Both the position numbers and the translations under genes were made by a program. A stretch of 64,000 bases of DNA, taken from positions 4,960,001 to 5,024,000 of the forward strand of contig NZ_CP109430.1 in NCBI RefSeq assembly GCF_036250735.1, written 5' to 3'. This document shows, in pieces, positions 33,830 to 42,374 of this stretch. The notes beneath the pieces are model-generated. The model was not told the origin of the DNA and did no database searches. It saw nothing but the letters and a program-made list of their open reading frames with translations. How positions within the stretch are numbered: the first letter of the stretch is position 1; the number at the start of each line of letters is the position of its first letter. The stretch is from Streptosporangium sp. NBC_01495. GTDB taxonomy: Bacteria > Actinomycetota > Actinomycetes > Streptosporangiales > Streptosporangiaceae.

Positions 33830-34633
33830 GTGCGTAAGACATCCATCATCCTTTCCCGCATCTGCCTGGCCATATTCGTCGCGCAACTTCTGGCGGGGTT
33901 CATCTTCGACTTCTCCTGGCTTTGGGGCTGGATCCCCCTAGTGCTCGCCCTCGTGCTCCGGTTCGTGGCGACCCGGCAACTCGCCACCCACGCGAATACG
34001 GCCCGTGAACCCATTGAGGTCGCCCCACCGGTCACCGGACGCTGGTCGGCCCTCAACAGCCCGGCCGACAAGGTACCCAGCCACGGGGTCCACGACTACG
34101 GCCAGGCGTACGCGATCGACATCGTCGCGGAACCGGAAGGCCGGACACGCCTCGCGTTCGGCTGGTGGCCCATCGTCCGCCGCAACCGCGACTTCCCCGC
34201 CTTCGGCGCCCCACTCCTGGCCGTCGCCGACGCCACCGTCGTATCCGCCGTCGACCACCACCGCGACCACCTCAGCCGCAATTCCTACCCCGCACTGCTG
34301 TACTTCCTGTTCGAAGGGCTGGTTCGAGAGATCGGCAGTCCTGGCACAGTCACCGGCAACCGCATCATCCTCGACCTCGGCGAAGGCACCTACGCCATGT
34401 ACGCACACCTTCGGCGCGGCTCGCTGGCCGTACGCGAAGGCGAGCGTGTGCGCCAGGGCCAGCCGCTGGCCCAGTGTGGCAACTCCGGCAACTCCACTGA
34501 GCCACACGTGCACTTCCAGCTCATGGACCACCCCGACCTGGACCTTGCCCGCGGCCTACCGTTCTCCTGGCACGGCATCGGCGTTCCACGCAACGGCGAG
34601 ATGTTCTCGGTGGAGAACGTGCCGACCTCGTAG
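33830..34633 (+). CDS. M23-family peptidase, membrane-anchored
   Basis: A 267-residue LytM-like metallopeptidase. Two hydrophobic helices at 7-26 and 29-48 anchor it. The catalytic domain has the zinc ligands in SHGVHDYGQAYAID (H85 or H88, and D97), YAHL (H193) and EPHVHFQL (H226, H228), with the usual GNSGNS before the last motif. Such enzymes cut peptidoglycan cross-links; this subfamily sits with small regulators and may process a peptide instead. GTG start, 30 bases after the ArsR-like gene. Confidence 0.85.
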   Translation: MRKTSIILSRICLAIFVAQLLAGFIFDFSWLWGWIPLVLALVLRFVATRQLATHANTAREPIEVAPPVTGRWSALNSPADKVPSHGVHDYGQAYAIDIVAEPEGRTRLAFGWWPIVRRNRDFPAFGAPLLAVADATVVSAVDHHRDHLSRNSYPALLYFLFEGLVREIGSPGTVTGNRIILDLGEGTYAMYAHLRRGSLAVREGERVRQGQPLAQCGNSGNSTEPHVHFQLMDHPDLDLARGLPFSWHGIGVPRNGEMFSVENVPTS

Positions 34634-34844
34634 CTTCTCGCTGGGGGACCTCCGATGGTTGTGCATGGACCCTCATAGGGCATTACGTGAAACAGGAGGC
34701 TCCACGCACAAGATGCTCCGCACTGATCGATGAAAATCCGCAAATCATCTAACGCGAACTTGGACTCTCGGCCCCACAGGCAGGGGTGTGCTGTTCCTTC
34801 TCCTCAATTTGCCCAATCCCTTCGGTGTACCAGTGTCCTACGTA

Positions 34845-34878
34845 CAAGGGGAGTGGCCCGATCGGGCCACTCCCCTTG
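34845..34878. terminator. Perfect 34-bp palindromic terminator
   Basis: CAAGGGGAGTGGCCCGA (34845-34861) is followed directly by its exact complement (34862-34878) and then by a T-rich CTTGTTCTC. A bidirectional terminator, 210 bases past the peptidase gene. Confidence 0.75.
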
Positions 34879-35029
34879 CTTGTTCTCATCTCATGACGAC
34901 CGTGGTACGAACAAACGATCGGACCTGCCCGACAGGTGATCTACACGCTATGCACTGTCCTGTGGCCAGTGATCATCAAATACCTGACAAGTTGCCACTC
35001 TCGGTGTCCGCGGCAGACTCGAAGGGAGG

Positions 35030-35170
35030 ATGCCCTAAGGCTTGGTGAGCGACGCACACCTTCACCGTGGAGATCCCCCTGACTGCGGCAGTGGCCACTC
35101 GGTGGTATCCGTCGATGACATCTGCCGCGCGGCCGCGGTCGAACACGAGCGCAACCGGCTGGGCCGCATC
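35030..35170 (-). pseudogene. Remnant of a small ParB-like hypothetical protein
   Basis: The minus-strand frame reads PVALVFDRGRAADVIDGYHR, then VATAAVRG and STVKVCVAHQALG, resembling the C-terminal half of small actinobacterial proteins with the pattern VVLVDDGRLxVADGYHRV. There is no N-terminal half; upstream the frame is a shadow of another gene. Probably a leftover. Confidence 0.35.
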
Positions 35171-35250
35171 GGAACCCGGGGCTGTCCCTGGGCCTGATTG
35201 CTGCTGTACCGGTGGACGATGTCGATCCGGCGCACAGGCCTGCGTCGATC

Positions 35251-36372
35251 TCAGCCGGCGGTCAGGGGGACGATTCCGGTGGCGGACAGCAGAGCGATGA
35301 CGAGCAGGGTGGCAAGGACCGCCCAGGTGATGGGGTGACCGAGGTTCATCGTCCAGTTGGCGCCGCCTGCCCGTTGGTGCACGAACAGGGCCGGGTCGGT
35401 GCGGTTGGCGTAGACGAACCCTCCAAGGCGCCAGTATCGGTCGTCGTCGCGTTGCACGAGGGCGGAGTCTTCGGCCTCCTCGCCCGGCTCCGCTGGCAGC
35501 CGGTGCCCGGCCTGGCCGACGCGGAACTCGAAGACGATCCAGGCCGCCAAGGCGAGGCCGAGGGGCAGGTAGGTGACGACGGTCACGATCACCGAGGGCG
35601 GCAGGATCTCCCAGAGTTGCAGGGCGATGACGAGCGCGGTCAGGTTCGCGCATGCGGTGGTGGACATGATGAGCCTGACCACGCCGGTGAGGTATGCGCG
35701 GTAGCGGCGAGCCGAGCCGGCGGGGCGGGCGGCATCGAGCTCGGGGCGGGCGCGTGTCAGCCCGGCGGCCAGCAGCGGCATGAGCAAGGTGAGGGCGGCC
35801 TGGACCAGGACGGGGGCGAAGGCTGCCGGCCACGTGGTGCTCATGCGGTGCGCGGTGTCCACGCCCATCCCTCGCTGGGCGGGCAGGGTCGCCGGTAGCT
35901 CGCCGTAGCGCGTGATCCCCACGGCCGCGGTGGCGATCAGGACGAGGACGGCGGGCGCGAGCCACGCCCAGGGCACGCGTACGGGATCGGTGCGCAGCGT
36001 GGTGTCGGCGGTGGTGCCTTGCCGGCTTCCGGCATACCAGTTCCCGCGGCTCTTGGCCGCCCGTACCTCACGATGCGCCAGGTAGTAGGCGACCGCGTCG
36101 GCCACCACCAGGACTGCCGGAATGAGGATCAGCATCGGTTCTGGACCGCGGATCAGGATCAGCGGAACCGACGCGAGCAGGCCGAGCGCCCCCAGGCCGA
36201 GGACGCGGCGTGTGTAGATGCGGCGCTGTTCGATGATGGCCTGGTCGGTGGTGCGGTGGGGAGGAACCCGTACACCGAACGGCAGGCTGGGGCGCGCCAG
36301 TGCGGGCATCGCCCACGCCGCCGTTGTGACCAGCGCGATGATCAGCAGGCCGGCGGCGACCAGCGTGGTCAT
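35251..36372 (-). CDS. DUF1648/DUF5808 membrane protein
   Basis: A 373-residue polytopic membrane protein with about nine helices. It has the DUF1648 pattern (RYGELPATLPAQRGMGVDTAHR) and ends in a DUF5808 signature (DDDRYWRLGGFVYANRTDPAL, NWTMNLGHP). Relatives accompany YtrA-type GntR repressors in Bacillus and actinobacteria and resemble SdpI-type proteins; they may sense or resist cell-wall-active agents. The ATG overlaps the GntR stop (ATGA), so expression is coupled to the regulator. Confidence 0.88.
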   Translation of the reverse strand: MTTLVAAGLLIIALVTTAAWAMPALARPSLPFGVRVPPHRTTDQAIIEQRRIYTRRVLGLGALGLLASVPLILIRGPEPMLILIPAVLVVADAVAYYLAHREVRAAKSRGNWYAGSRQGTTADTTLRTDPVRVPWAWLAPAVLVLIATAAVGITRYGELPATLPAQRGMGVDTAHRMSTTWPAAFAPVLVQAALTLLMPLLAAGLTRARPELDAARPAGSARRYRAYLTGVVRLIMSTTACANLTALVIALQLWEILPPSVIVTVVTYLPLGLALAAWIVFEFRVGQAGHRLPAEPGEEAEDSALVQRDDDRYWRLGGFVYANRTDPALFVHQRAGGANWTMNLGHPITWAVLATLLVIALLSATGIVPLTAG

Positions 36373-36770
36373 GTCAATGATCCCTTCGGTGGGGCGAATG
36401 AGTCCAGCACGGTGTCGACGCGTTGCTGGACCTCCTGCGGGTGAAGTCCTTGGGCGACGGCCTCGGCGAGCAGAGTGCGTAGCCGGCTCTGCCATTCGTC
36501 GGGAAAGGTGGCTTCGGGAGGGCCGGACAGTGGATCGCGTCGCACCACGGCGCCGCTCTTGCGGTTGATCCGGATGAATCCTTCCTGCCGCAGCAGGTCG
36601 TAGGCCTTGTTCACGGTGTGGAAGTTGATCGCCAGATCTACGCCCAACTGCCGGGTGGAAGGCAGTGCCGCGCCGGCGACCAGGACGCCGTCGGCGATGG
36701 CTTCCACGATCCGATCCCGGATCTGCTGGTAGATCGGAACCTCGCTGTCGAGATCGAGTGTCAGTTGCAC
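36369..36770 (-). CDS. GntR-family regulator, YtrA subfamily
   Basis: A 133-residue repressor with the GntR winged helix at the N-terminus (EVPIYQQIRDRIVEAIADG, LPSTRQLGVDLAINFHTVNKAYDLLRQEGFI) and only a short helical C-terminal dimerisation part, as in the YtrA group. The GTG at 36770 is used because the family begins a few residues before VPIYQQI; no Shine-Dalgarno is present and TATAAC lies nearby, so the transcript may be leaderless. It is divergent from an ABC ATPase-permease pair, the usual YtrA arrangement. Confidence 0.92.
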   Translation of the reverse strand: MQLTLDLDSEVPIYQQIRDRIVEAIADGVLVAGAALPSTRQLGVDLAINFHTVNKAYDLLRQEGFIRINRKSGAVVRRDPLSGPPEATFPDEWQSRLRTLLAEAVAQGLHPQEVQQRVDTVLDSFAPPKGSLT

Positions 36771-36785
36771 AGCACCTATGGTACC

Positions 36786-36806
36786 TGTTATACAAGAAAT
36801 AGAACA
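36786..36806. promoter_or_regulatory. Likely YtrA-type operator
   Basis: TGTTATA (36786-36792) and TAGAACA (36800-36806) form an inverted repeat (one mismatch) with a 7-base spacer, exactly in the 41-base gap between the GntR gene and the divergent ABC operon. It overlaps a TATAAC promoter element of the GntR gene. Confidence 0.55.
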
Positions 36807-36811
36807 GCTAC

Positions 36812-37546
36812 ATGAGATGGGACAATCCAATGACGATGTCGAACCGCCTTGAGGTCCGCGGCCTGACCAAGCATTTCGGCCAGGTGGCCGCCGTCACCGA
36901 TCTGAGCTTCACGGTGGAGCCCGGGGCGGTAACCGGCTTTCTGGGCCCGAACGGCTCGGGAAAGACCACGACCCTGCGCATGCTCCTGGGACTGGCCCGG
37001 CCCACGTCGGGCACCGCGACGATCGGCGGCAGGCGGTACACCGACCTTCACCACCCGGCTCGCACGGTCGGCGCCGTTCTCGACGCGTCGAGCTTCCACC
37101 CCGGGCGTAGCGCGCGGAACCATCTGCGCGTCTACGGCGACATGATCGGCTGCTCTGAGCGCCGGATCGACGAGGTCGTGGACCTGTTGGACATGCCGGA
37201 GTTCGCCGATCGCCGGGTCCGTGGCTTCTCCACCGGGATGCGGCAACGACTCAACCTCGCCACCGCGATGCTGGGAGATCCCCCGGTGCTGGTGCTCGAC
37301 GAGCCCAGCAACGGACTCGATCCGGAAGGTATCGCCTGGCTGCGCCACTTCCTTCGCGCGATGGCCGCCGAGGGCCGCACCGTCCTGGTCTCCAGTCACG
37401 TGCTGAGCGAGGCCGAGCAGATGGTGGACGAGGTTCTCGTCATCCGTCGCGGGCGGTTGATGGCCGCCGGGCCGTTGGCCGGTCTGACCGCCGATGGATC
37501 AAGCCTCGAGCAGGCGTTCCTGCACCTGACGGGAGGTGCCGCATGA
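36812..37546 (+). CDS. ABC transporter ATP-binding protein (YtrB-like)
   Basis: A 244-residue ATPase: Walker A GPNGSGKTTTLRMLLGL, signature STGMRQRLNLATAMLG, Walker B VLVLDEPSNGLDPEG, H-loop VSSHVLSEAEQM. It energises the permease encoded next, with which it overlaps (ATGA). The ATG at 36830 is an alternative start (GAGATGGG upstream). The system is probably repressed by the divergent GntR protein and induced by cell-envelope stress, by analogy with YtrABCDEF. Confidence 0.92.
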   Translation: MRWDNPMTMSNRLEVRGLTKHFGQVAAVTDLSFTVEPGAVTGFLGPNGSGKTTTLRMLLGLARPTSGTATIGGRRYTDLHHPARTVGAVLDASSFHPGRSARNHLRVYGDMIGCSERRIDEVVDLLDMPEFADRRVRGFSTGMRQRLNLATAMLGDPPVLVLDEPSNGLDPEGIAWLRHFLRAMAAEGRTVLVSSHVLSEAEQMVDEVLVIRRGRLMAAGPLAGLTADGSSLEQAFLHLTGGAA

Positions 37547-38337
37547 GGCGGCTCATCAAGGCGGAGTTCCGGAGACTGCTCACGACGTCGCTGTGGAGAT
37601 GGGGGCCGCTCGCCGCCGTCATCTGCGGCGGTGTCCTGGTCGGCCTGGCCACGCTGGCCGGGCCGGAGAACTTCGAGCCGCCGATGCCCGGCATGACCAC
37701 CGAAGAAGGCGTCCGAACGGTCCTCAGCCTGATCGGCCTGACCGTCATCGTCCCAGCCCTGTTCGGCGCGACCGCTGTGACGTCGGAGTACCGCCACAAG
37801 ACGATCACGTTCACCTTCCTGTTCGCTCCCCGGCGGCACACCGTGCTGGCCGCGAAACTGCTCGCCTACGCGGTCGCCGGAGCGGTCTACGGCATGGTGG
37901 TTACCGCATCCGCCGCGGTCGGTCTATACGGCGGAGCCGCACTGCGAGGAGTGACCATCGGCGCCGAACCGGGAACGGTCGCCGAACTCCTGCTCCGCCT
38001 GGCCGCCGCCATGACCGTCTACACCGTGCTCGGCGTCGGGATCGGAGCGCTGCTGCGCAACCAGACAGCGGCCCTGGCGGTCCTGGGCCTGTACCTCTAC
38101 ATGGTTGAACACGCTCTGGCTCTGATCCCCGGCGTTAATCTCATCTATCCCTACCTGCCGGGCGGGGCTACCGCGGCGCTGACCGACTTCACCCTGATCA
38201 GCCAGGCCGCGGCACAGATCTCCGTCGCCTCGGCCCAGCTCCTGTCACCTCTGCTCGGTGCGCTTGTGCTGGCGGCTTACGCCGTCACGGCCGCCGTGTT
38301 GGCGATCTCCGCGCCCATGCGCCGCGACGTGATTTAG
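37543..38337 (+). CDS. ABC transporter permease
   Basis: A 264-residue ABC-2-like permease with six helices and a typical N-terminal cytoplasmic stretch (MRRLIKAEFRRLLTTSLWRW). The phrase TSEYRHKTITFTFLFAPRRHTVLAAKLLAY matches the coupling region of this family. It is co-translated with the ATPase. The exported compound is unknown; relatives are involved in resistance to cell-wall antibiotics or in lipid handling. Confidence 0.88.
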   Translation: MRRLIKAEFRRLLTTSLWRWGPLAAVICGGVLVGLATLAGPENFEPPMPGMTTEEGVRTVLSLIGLTVIVPALFGATAVTSEYRHKTITFTFLFAPRRHTVLAAKLLAYAVAGAVYGMVVTASAAVGLYGGAALRGVTIGAEPGTVAELLLRLAAAMTVYTVLGVGIGALLRNQTAALAVLGLYLYMVEHALALIPGVNLIYPYLPGGATAALTDFTLISQAAAQISVASAQLLSPLLGALVLAAYAVTAAVLAISAPMRRDVI

Positions 38338-38369
38338 TCCCCTATCCGCTAACTCATTAGGAAACCTTC

Positions 38370-38732
38370 ATGGCACACATCCACTCGACTCCCACCCACC
38401 TCGTCGTCCAACTGCAGGGCCTTCGCCAGATGTTCGGGAGATGGCGTCCCCTGACCATTCCGTGGACACACGTCAAGGGCGCCTCCATCGATGAGCGCGT
38501 TGCGCGGTCGTTTCCCGGCGTCCGCTGGGGTGTCTCCTCCCACATCCCCGGCGTCATCACGCTTGGATCCTTCCGGCGGGATAGGCACCGCCACTTCTGG
38601 GACGTCCGAGACCCACGAAAGGCCGTCATCATCGAGCTGACGGACGAGAAATACGACCGCCTCATCCTCGAGGTAACCGATCCCATTGCCGCCGCGGCCG
38701 CCATCAACGAACGACGGTTGTCGTTGGGCTAA
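38370..38732 (+). CDS. Hypothetical PH-like domain protein
   Basis: A 120-residue soluble protein with alternating strands and a final helix (DPIAAAAAINERRLSLG). The content (VVQLQGLRQMFGRWRPLTI, WDVRDPRKAVIIELTDEKYD) resembles bacterial PH-like domains of unknown function. A weak AGGAAA lies before the ATG. It starts 32 bases after the permease gene and may be part of that operon. No further function can be inferred. Confidence 0.7.
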   Translation: MAHIHSTPTHLVVQLQGLRQMFGRWRPLTIPWTHVKGASIDERVARSFPGVRWGVSSHIPGVITLGSFRRDRHRHFWDVRDPRKAVIIELTDEKYDRLILEVTDPIAAAAAINERRLSLG

Positions 38733-39214
38733 CGATCTTCGGTCACGAGTTTCTGGAGGTTTGCGTCAAGCTTCACAACGCCCATCTTCCCCAGGCGCAG
38801 TCGTCGATACGGCGGATGATGATCTTGCGTGCCGCCCGAGGTCGTGGGGTGAGCTGAGGTTGATCCCGAGCAGCTCCTTGATCAGCAACATGACCCGTGA
38901 CAGGGTCCGGCGCTGATCGGCCCAGCCACAAGCGTCCGCTCCATCCTGGTCATCGTCTGGCACCTGCTCAACGATCCCCACTCCCGCTACCTGGACCTGG
39001 ACGCCGACTACCACACCTGAAAGATCGACGAAGGCAAGAAGTCCCGCACGCACATCCGCCAGTTGGAAGCCCTCGGGTTCACCGTCGCCCTGCCCCAGGC
39101 CGCCTGACCCCTACCACCGCCCACCAACCCCAACCGATCTTCACCGGCCGGGGTCCGCTGCCGCGCGCCCGGCTGAACTGCTTATTTACCGGTCAGAAGA
39201 GAGAGCACCACGGT
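38733..39214. other. Intergenic region with transposase debris
   Basis: Apart from the IS110-type fragment at 38916-39107 nothing is recognisable. The fragment lies directly against the MFS gene's 3' side, so an insertion and deletion probably shaped this gap. Confidence 0.5.
38916..39107 (+). pseudogene. IS110/IS116-type transposase, C-terminal fragment
   Basis: The frame reads ATSVRSILVIVWHLLNDP, YLDLDADYHT, a stop at 39018-39020, then KKSRTHIRQLEALGFTVAL. This matches the extreme C-terminus of actinobacterial IS110/IS116 transposases (SILVIVWHLL...DLGADYH...RTHIRQLEALGF). It is unrelated in sequence to the IS110 copy at 29996. It lacks all catalytic parts and has an in-frame stop. Confidence 0.75.
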
Positions 39215-40597
39215 TCAGGCGGGGATCGGCTCGGCGGCCCGCCGCTTGGCGAAGGTGAGGGCGACGGCGGCACCGAGCAGCATGCCCGCGGCCGCGATGA
39301 GCACCGCCGTGCGCATCCCCGCGGCGAGCGCGGGCCCGGTGGCCTCGCCCACCCCACCGGCGGCGACCAGCACCGCCAGCCCGAGCGCCGCGCCGACCTG
39401 AAGCGCGGTGGAGGCCATGCCGGAGGCGACGCCCTGCTCGCCCGCCACCACGCCGGTGGCCGAGGCGATCCACATGCCGGTCCAGGTGAGACCCTGGCTG
39501 ACGCCCGCCAGGACGATGCCGGGCAGCACGCCCCAGTACGAGCCGTCGGCGCTGATCCCCGTCGCGAGCAGCGCGGTGCCCGCCGCACCGCCGACGGTGC
39601 CGGTGAGCAGGGTGGCGCGCATCCCGATCCGGCCGGCGAGCCGGCCGCCGAGCTGCGTGCCCAGCGCGATCAGCAGCGACGGCACCAAAAAGGCCATCCC
39701 GGTCGCCACCGCGCCGTACCCGAGCACGGTCTGGAAGTAGACGGTCAGGAAGTACGGCAGCGCGTTGAAGGTGGCGCCGAAGACCAGGATGACCGCGATG
39801 GCGGAGCTGAGGCTGCGGTTGCCGAACAGCCGCAGCGGCATGAGCGGGTCGACGCCGGCCTTCTCGACCGCGACGAAGGAGCCGAGCAGCACGGCGGCCA
39901 GCACGAAGCCGACGGTGACGAGCGGGGAGCTCCACCCGGACTCGGGGCCCTGGATGAGCGCGTAGGCGAGCAGGCTGACGCCGCCGGTGGCGAGCACGGC
40001 GCCGGGGACGTCGAAGCGGCGGTCTCGCGCGCGGGGCCCGTCGGCGGGGAGCAGCAGGTACGCGCCGGCGATCGCGGCGACGGCGAGCGGCACGTTCACG
40101 TAGAAGACCGCCTCCCAGCCCCACGCTCCGGTCAGCAGGCCGCCGAGCAGGGAGCCGAGGGCGAGCCCGCCGGCTCCGGCGCCACTCCACACCGCCAGTG
40201 CCCTGTTGCGTGGCGCGCCCTCGGCGAACCTGGTGTTGACCAGCGCCAGCGTGGCGGGGAACAGCAGCGCGCCACCGAGCCCCTGCACGGCGCGGGCGGC
40301 GACGAGCACCCCGGGGTTCTGCGCCAGCCCGCCCGCCAGCGAGGCGATCGCGAACAGCGCCAGCGCGGCGACGAACATCCTGCGGTGCCCGAGCAGGTCG
40401 GCCGCGCGACCGCCGAGCAACAGGAATCCGCCGTACGCGACCGCGTAGGCGCTGGCCACCCACTGCAGGGTCTGCGAGGAGAAGCCCAGTTCGTTGCCGA
40501 TCTCGGGGAGGGCGACGAAGACGATGTTGAAGTCGAGCGAGGTGATGAGCTGGGAGAGTGCGAGCAGGGCGAGGATCAGGCCGGGTCGGCTTCTCAT
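39215..40597 (-). CDS. MFS transporter, DHA2 (EmrB/QacA) drug-efflux type
   Basis: A 460-residue membrane exporter with about 14 helices. It has the DHA2 marks LDFNIVFVALPEIGNELGFS in helix 1 and GGRAADLLGHRRMF between helices 2 and 3 (motif A), and the helix 5 GSLLGGLLTGAWGWEAVFYVNVP (motif C region). The ATG at 40597 has AAGGCGGA upstream; 40609 is an alternative. It is divergent from a small ArsR-type regulator with three 18-bp repeats in between, the classic arrangement of a repressor-controlled drug pump. Confidence 0.93.
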   Translation of the reverse strand: MRSRPGLILALLALSQLITSLDFNIVFVALPEIGNELGFSSQTLQWVASAYAVAYGGFLLLGGRAADLLGHRRMFVAALALFAIASLAGGLAQNPGVLVAARAVQGLGGALLFPATLALVNTRFAEGAPRNRALAVWSGAGAGGLALGSLLGGLLTGAWGWEAVFYVNVPLAVAAIAGAYLLLPADGPRARDRRFDVPGAVLATGGVSLLAYALIQGPESGWSSPLVTVGFVLAAVLLGSFVAVEKAGVDPLMPLRLFGNRSLSSAIAVILVFGATFNALPYFLTVYFQTVLGYGAVATGMAFLVPSLLIALGTQLGGRLAGRIGMRATLLTGTVGGAAGTALLATGISADGSYWGVLPGIVLAGVSQGLTWTGMWIASATGVVAGEQGVASGMASTALQVGAALGLAVLVAAGGVGEATGPALAAGMRTAVLIAAAGMLLGAAVALTFAKRRAAEPIPA

Positions 40598-40614
40598 GTC
40601 CGCCTTCATACGAT

Positions 40615-40693
40615 AGTTCGGGAAAGTCGTACAGTTCGCGATCCTCGTACAAAGGTCGGCCACCCGTCAAATTACTGTTCGAAGATTCCGTAC
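40615..40693. promoter_or_regulatory. Three 18-bp repeats in the MFS/ArsR divergent promoter
   Basis: Copies lie at 40615-40632, 40633-40650 and 40676-40693 with the pattern GTTCG-N8-CGTAC (an imperfect inverted repeat), e.g. AGTTCGGGAAAGTCGTAC. The first two are directly abutting; the third covers the promoter of the ArsR gene, where TACAAT (40691-40696) sits six bases before the ATG. These are strong candidates for binding sites of the ArsR protein. Confidence 0.65.
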
Positions 40694-40702
40694 AATGGGC
40701 TC

Positions 40703-40996
40703 ATGCTGCATCCGTCACGTGACCAGATCCAGCTCGTCGAGGTGCTCGCCGCGCTAGGCCATCCGGTGCGCGCCCAGATCGTGCGGGCCCTGTCCTCGGG
40801 CGAGGAGCGGTTCTGCGGCGCGATCGTGCCGGACGTGCCGAAGTCGACGTTGACGAATCACTGGCGGGCCCTGCGGGAGGCCGGGGTCATCTGCCAGCGG
40901 CCGGAGGGGCGCAAACTGTTCATCAGGTTGCGCCGGGAGGACCTCGACGCCCGCTTTCCCGGCCTTCTGGACCTGTTGATGGCGGAACTGTCCTGA
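40703..40996 (+). CDS. ArsR-family helix-turn-helix regulator
   Basis: A 97-residue winged-helix repressor (LVEVLAALGHPVRAQIVRALSSGEE, VPKSTLTNHWRALREAGVICQR). It has the C-x-x-x form EERFCGAIVPD but no full metal-binding CxC pair, so it probably responds to an organic ligand. The ATG at 40703 follows a -10-like TACAAT by six bases, so the transcript is probably leaderless. A very long frame upstream in the same phase is the antisense of the MFS gene and is not used. Confidence 0.9.
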   Translation: MLHPSRDQIQLVEVLAALGHPVRAQIVRALSSGEERFCGAIVPDVPKSTLTNHWRALREAGVICQRPEGRKLFIRLRREDLDARFPGLLDLLMAELS

Positions 40997-41218
40997 CCCA
41001 CGCCTCCGCGTATCCGCGGTTGGGGCGGGTGGTGTCGTTCACGTCGGCCGGGGCGGAGGTGGAGCGGGCACGGCGCCGCACTCAGGGTGAGCATCATCTG
41101 CCGGCGCCGGCGGTGTGGCCGAAGTCCGACCGGCGACCGGGATGCTTTCCGAAGATCGCGGACATCCCGCCGATTGTGGTCGCGCACATTCGCGGGGCTC
41201 CGACGTCAGCCGACGAGC

Positions 41219-42154
41219 TCAGGGCGAGCACGGACTGACGATCAGCGCATCGCGTTGCGCGGAGCTCAGGCGGTCAGACCTCGGGGTGATGGCGTACGCG
41301 CCGCGCCCGACCTGCTTCACGGTGAGCGGGTCAGCGAGGATCGGACGACGGCTGATCGCGTCCAGGGCGTCGGCCGCCCGCCTGACGGGCCAGTCCAGTG
41401 CCGTGGCGAGTTCGTCCACGGTGAGTGGCCGGGCGGCGTGCACCAGCGCGGCCAGCACTGTCAGCGCGTCGTGCACGACGGCGTCGGTGAGGCCGCTGCC
41501 GTTCATCTGCTCGCTGATCCAGGTGAAGAACTGAGCCATTCGGCCCAGCCGGGTGCCGGTTGGCGTGCCGGCGCCGAAGATCTCGATCCCGTGCCGCGCG
41601 GCCGCCGCGACCTCGGAGTGTGCCCCGGTGTCGGCTTTGAACGCCCGGAGCCAGACGTCGTCGACGACGACGTACCGCTCGCGGCGGCCGGAATCCTGGG
41701 TGCGCCTGACCAGCTCGATCGCCTCGAGGTAGCCGATGGCCTTGGACACCGACGCCGGGCTGACCCGTAGCCGGCGTACGAGCTCGGCGGACGTCAGGCC
41801 GCCGGAGTCGGAGGTGAGCAGGCAGACGAACACGCGAGCGGGCATCCGGGGAAGGCCGGTCCCGACCAGCAGCGTCGCGAACTGTTCCACGAACCCGCGC
41901 ACGGACTCGGTCGGCCGCCCGTCGGCCGGTGGCTCTGCGGCCTGAACCGGTCCGCGGCGGCGGGCGCGCCGCCCGGCGGCCTGCTGGGCGCGGTCGGCCA
42001 GGTAGCCGCCGGGCGCGCTGTTGCGCGCCACCTCGCGGCTGATCGTGGATGTGGGTCTGCCCAGCCGCCTGGCGATCTCGGCGTATCCCAGCCCTTCGGC
42101 CAGCCAGATCGCGATCTGGCGGCGATCCTCGTGGCTCAGCCTGCCTCCGGGCAT
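41219..42154 (-). CDS. GbsR/MarR-like regulator with N-terminal IS30-like HTH
   Basis: A 311-residue double DNA-binding protein. The first 50 residues (RLSHEDRRQIAIWLAEGLGYAEIARRLGRPTSTISREVARN) are an HTH_38/IS30-type domain. The next part (MPARVFVCLLTSDSGGLTSAELVRRLRVSPASVSKAIGYLEAIELVRR) is a GbsR/MarR winged helix, followed by a helical domain with another wHTH-like stretch (ARPLTVDELATALDWPVRRAADAL). The ATG at 42154 starts exactly at the IS30-like domain. It is divergent from the serine hydrolase gene with operator-like repeats between. Confidence 0.85.
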   Translation of the reverse strand: MPGGRLSHEDRRQIAIWLAEGLGYAEIARRLGRPTSTISREVARNSAPGGYLADRAQQAAGRRARRRGPVQAAEPPADGRPTESVRGFVEQFATLLVGTGLPRMPARVFVCLLTSDSGGLTSAELVRRLRVSPASVSKAIGYLEAIELVRRTQDSGRRERYVVVDDVWLRAFKADTGAHSEVAAAARHGIEIFGAGTPTGTRLGRMAQFFTWISEQMNGSGLTDAVVHDALTVLAALVHAARPLTVDELATALDWPVRRAADALDAISRRPILADPLTVKQVGRGAYAITPRSDRLSSAQRDALIVSPCSP

Positions 42155-42195
42155 CGGCTCACCCCCTGTCGGTTCGGGTTCACGGGTGCGTTCAC

Positions 42196-42257
42196 CAACA
42201 ATACATTGCAACGGCCGGTTGGCGCGGATTGCATTTATCAACAATGCTGTTGCAACG
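42196..42257. promoter_or_regulatory. Repeated CAACAAT...TTGCAACG operator
   Basis: CAACAATACATTGCAACG (42196-42213) and CAACAATGCTGTTGCAACG (42239-42257) are near-identical direct repeats; the second also contains CAACA-atgc-TGTTG and GTTGCAAC palindromes. They lie in AT-rich DNA between the GbsR/MarR-like gene and the serine hydrolase. Confidence 0.6.
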
Positions 42258-42374
42258 ATTGGCATGAAAGCCCAGGTTCGAAGCGCATTATTGGAGGTAT
42301 ATCGTTGACGATAATTGAAATGCAACGTAGCCTTTTCCTGCTTGGAAAGAATCGGACAGAACGAGGAACCCCTT

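Larger units (their letters stand above)
34634..35250. other. Intergenic region with terminator and a gene remnant
   Basis: No intact gene. It contains the 34-bp palindrome at 34845-34878 listed separately and, on the minus strand near 35030-35170, a short remnant of a ParB-like small protein. The remainder, including 34640-34840, shows nothing recognisable. Confidence 0.5.

Noticed and set aside
38897..40996. A 699-codon plus-strand open frame
   Set aside because: It is the antisense of the MFS transporter; only its end (from 40703) is the real ArsR gene. Its composition (runs of Gly, Glu, Arg, His) is typical of GC-rich shadows.
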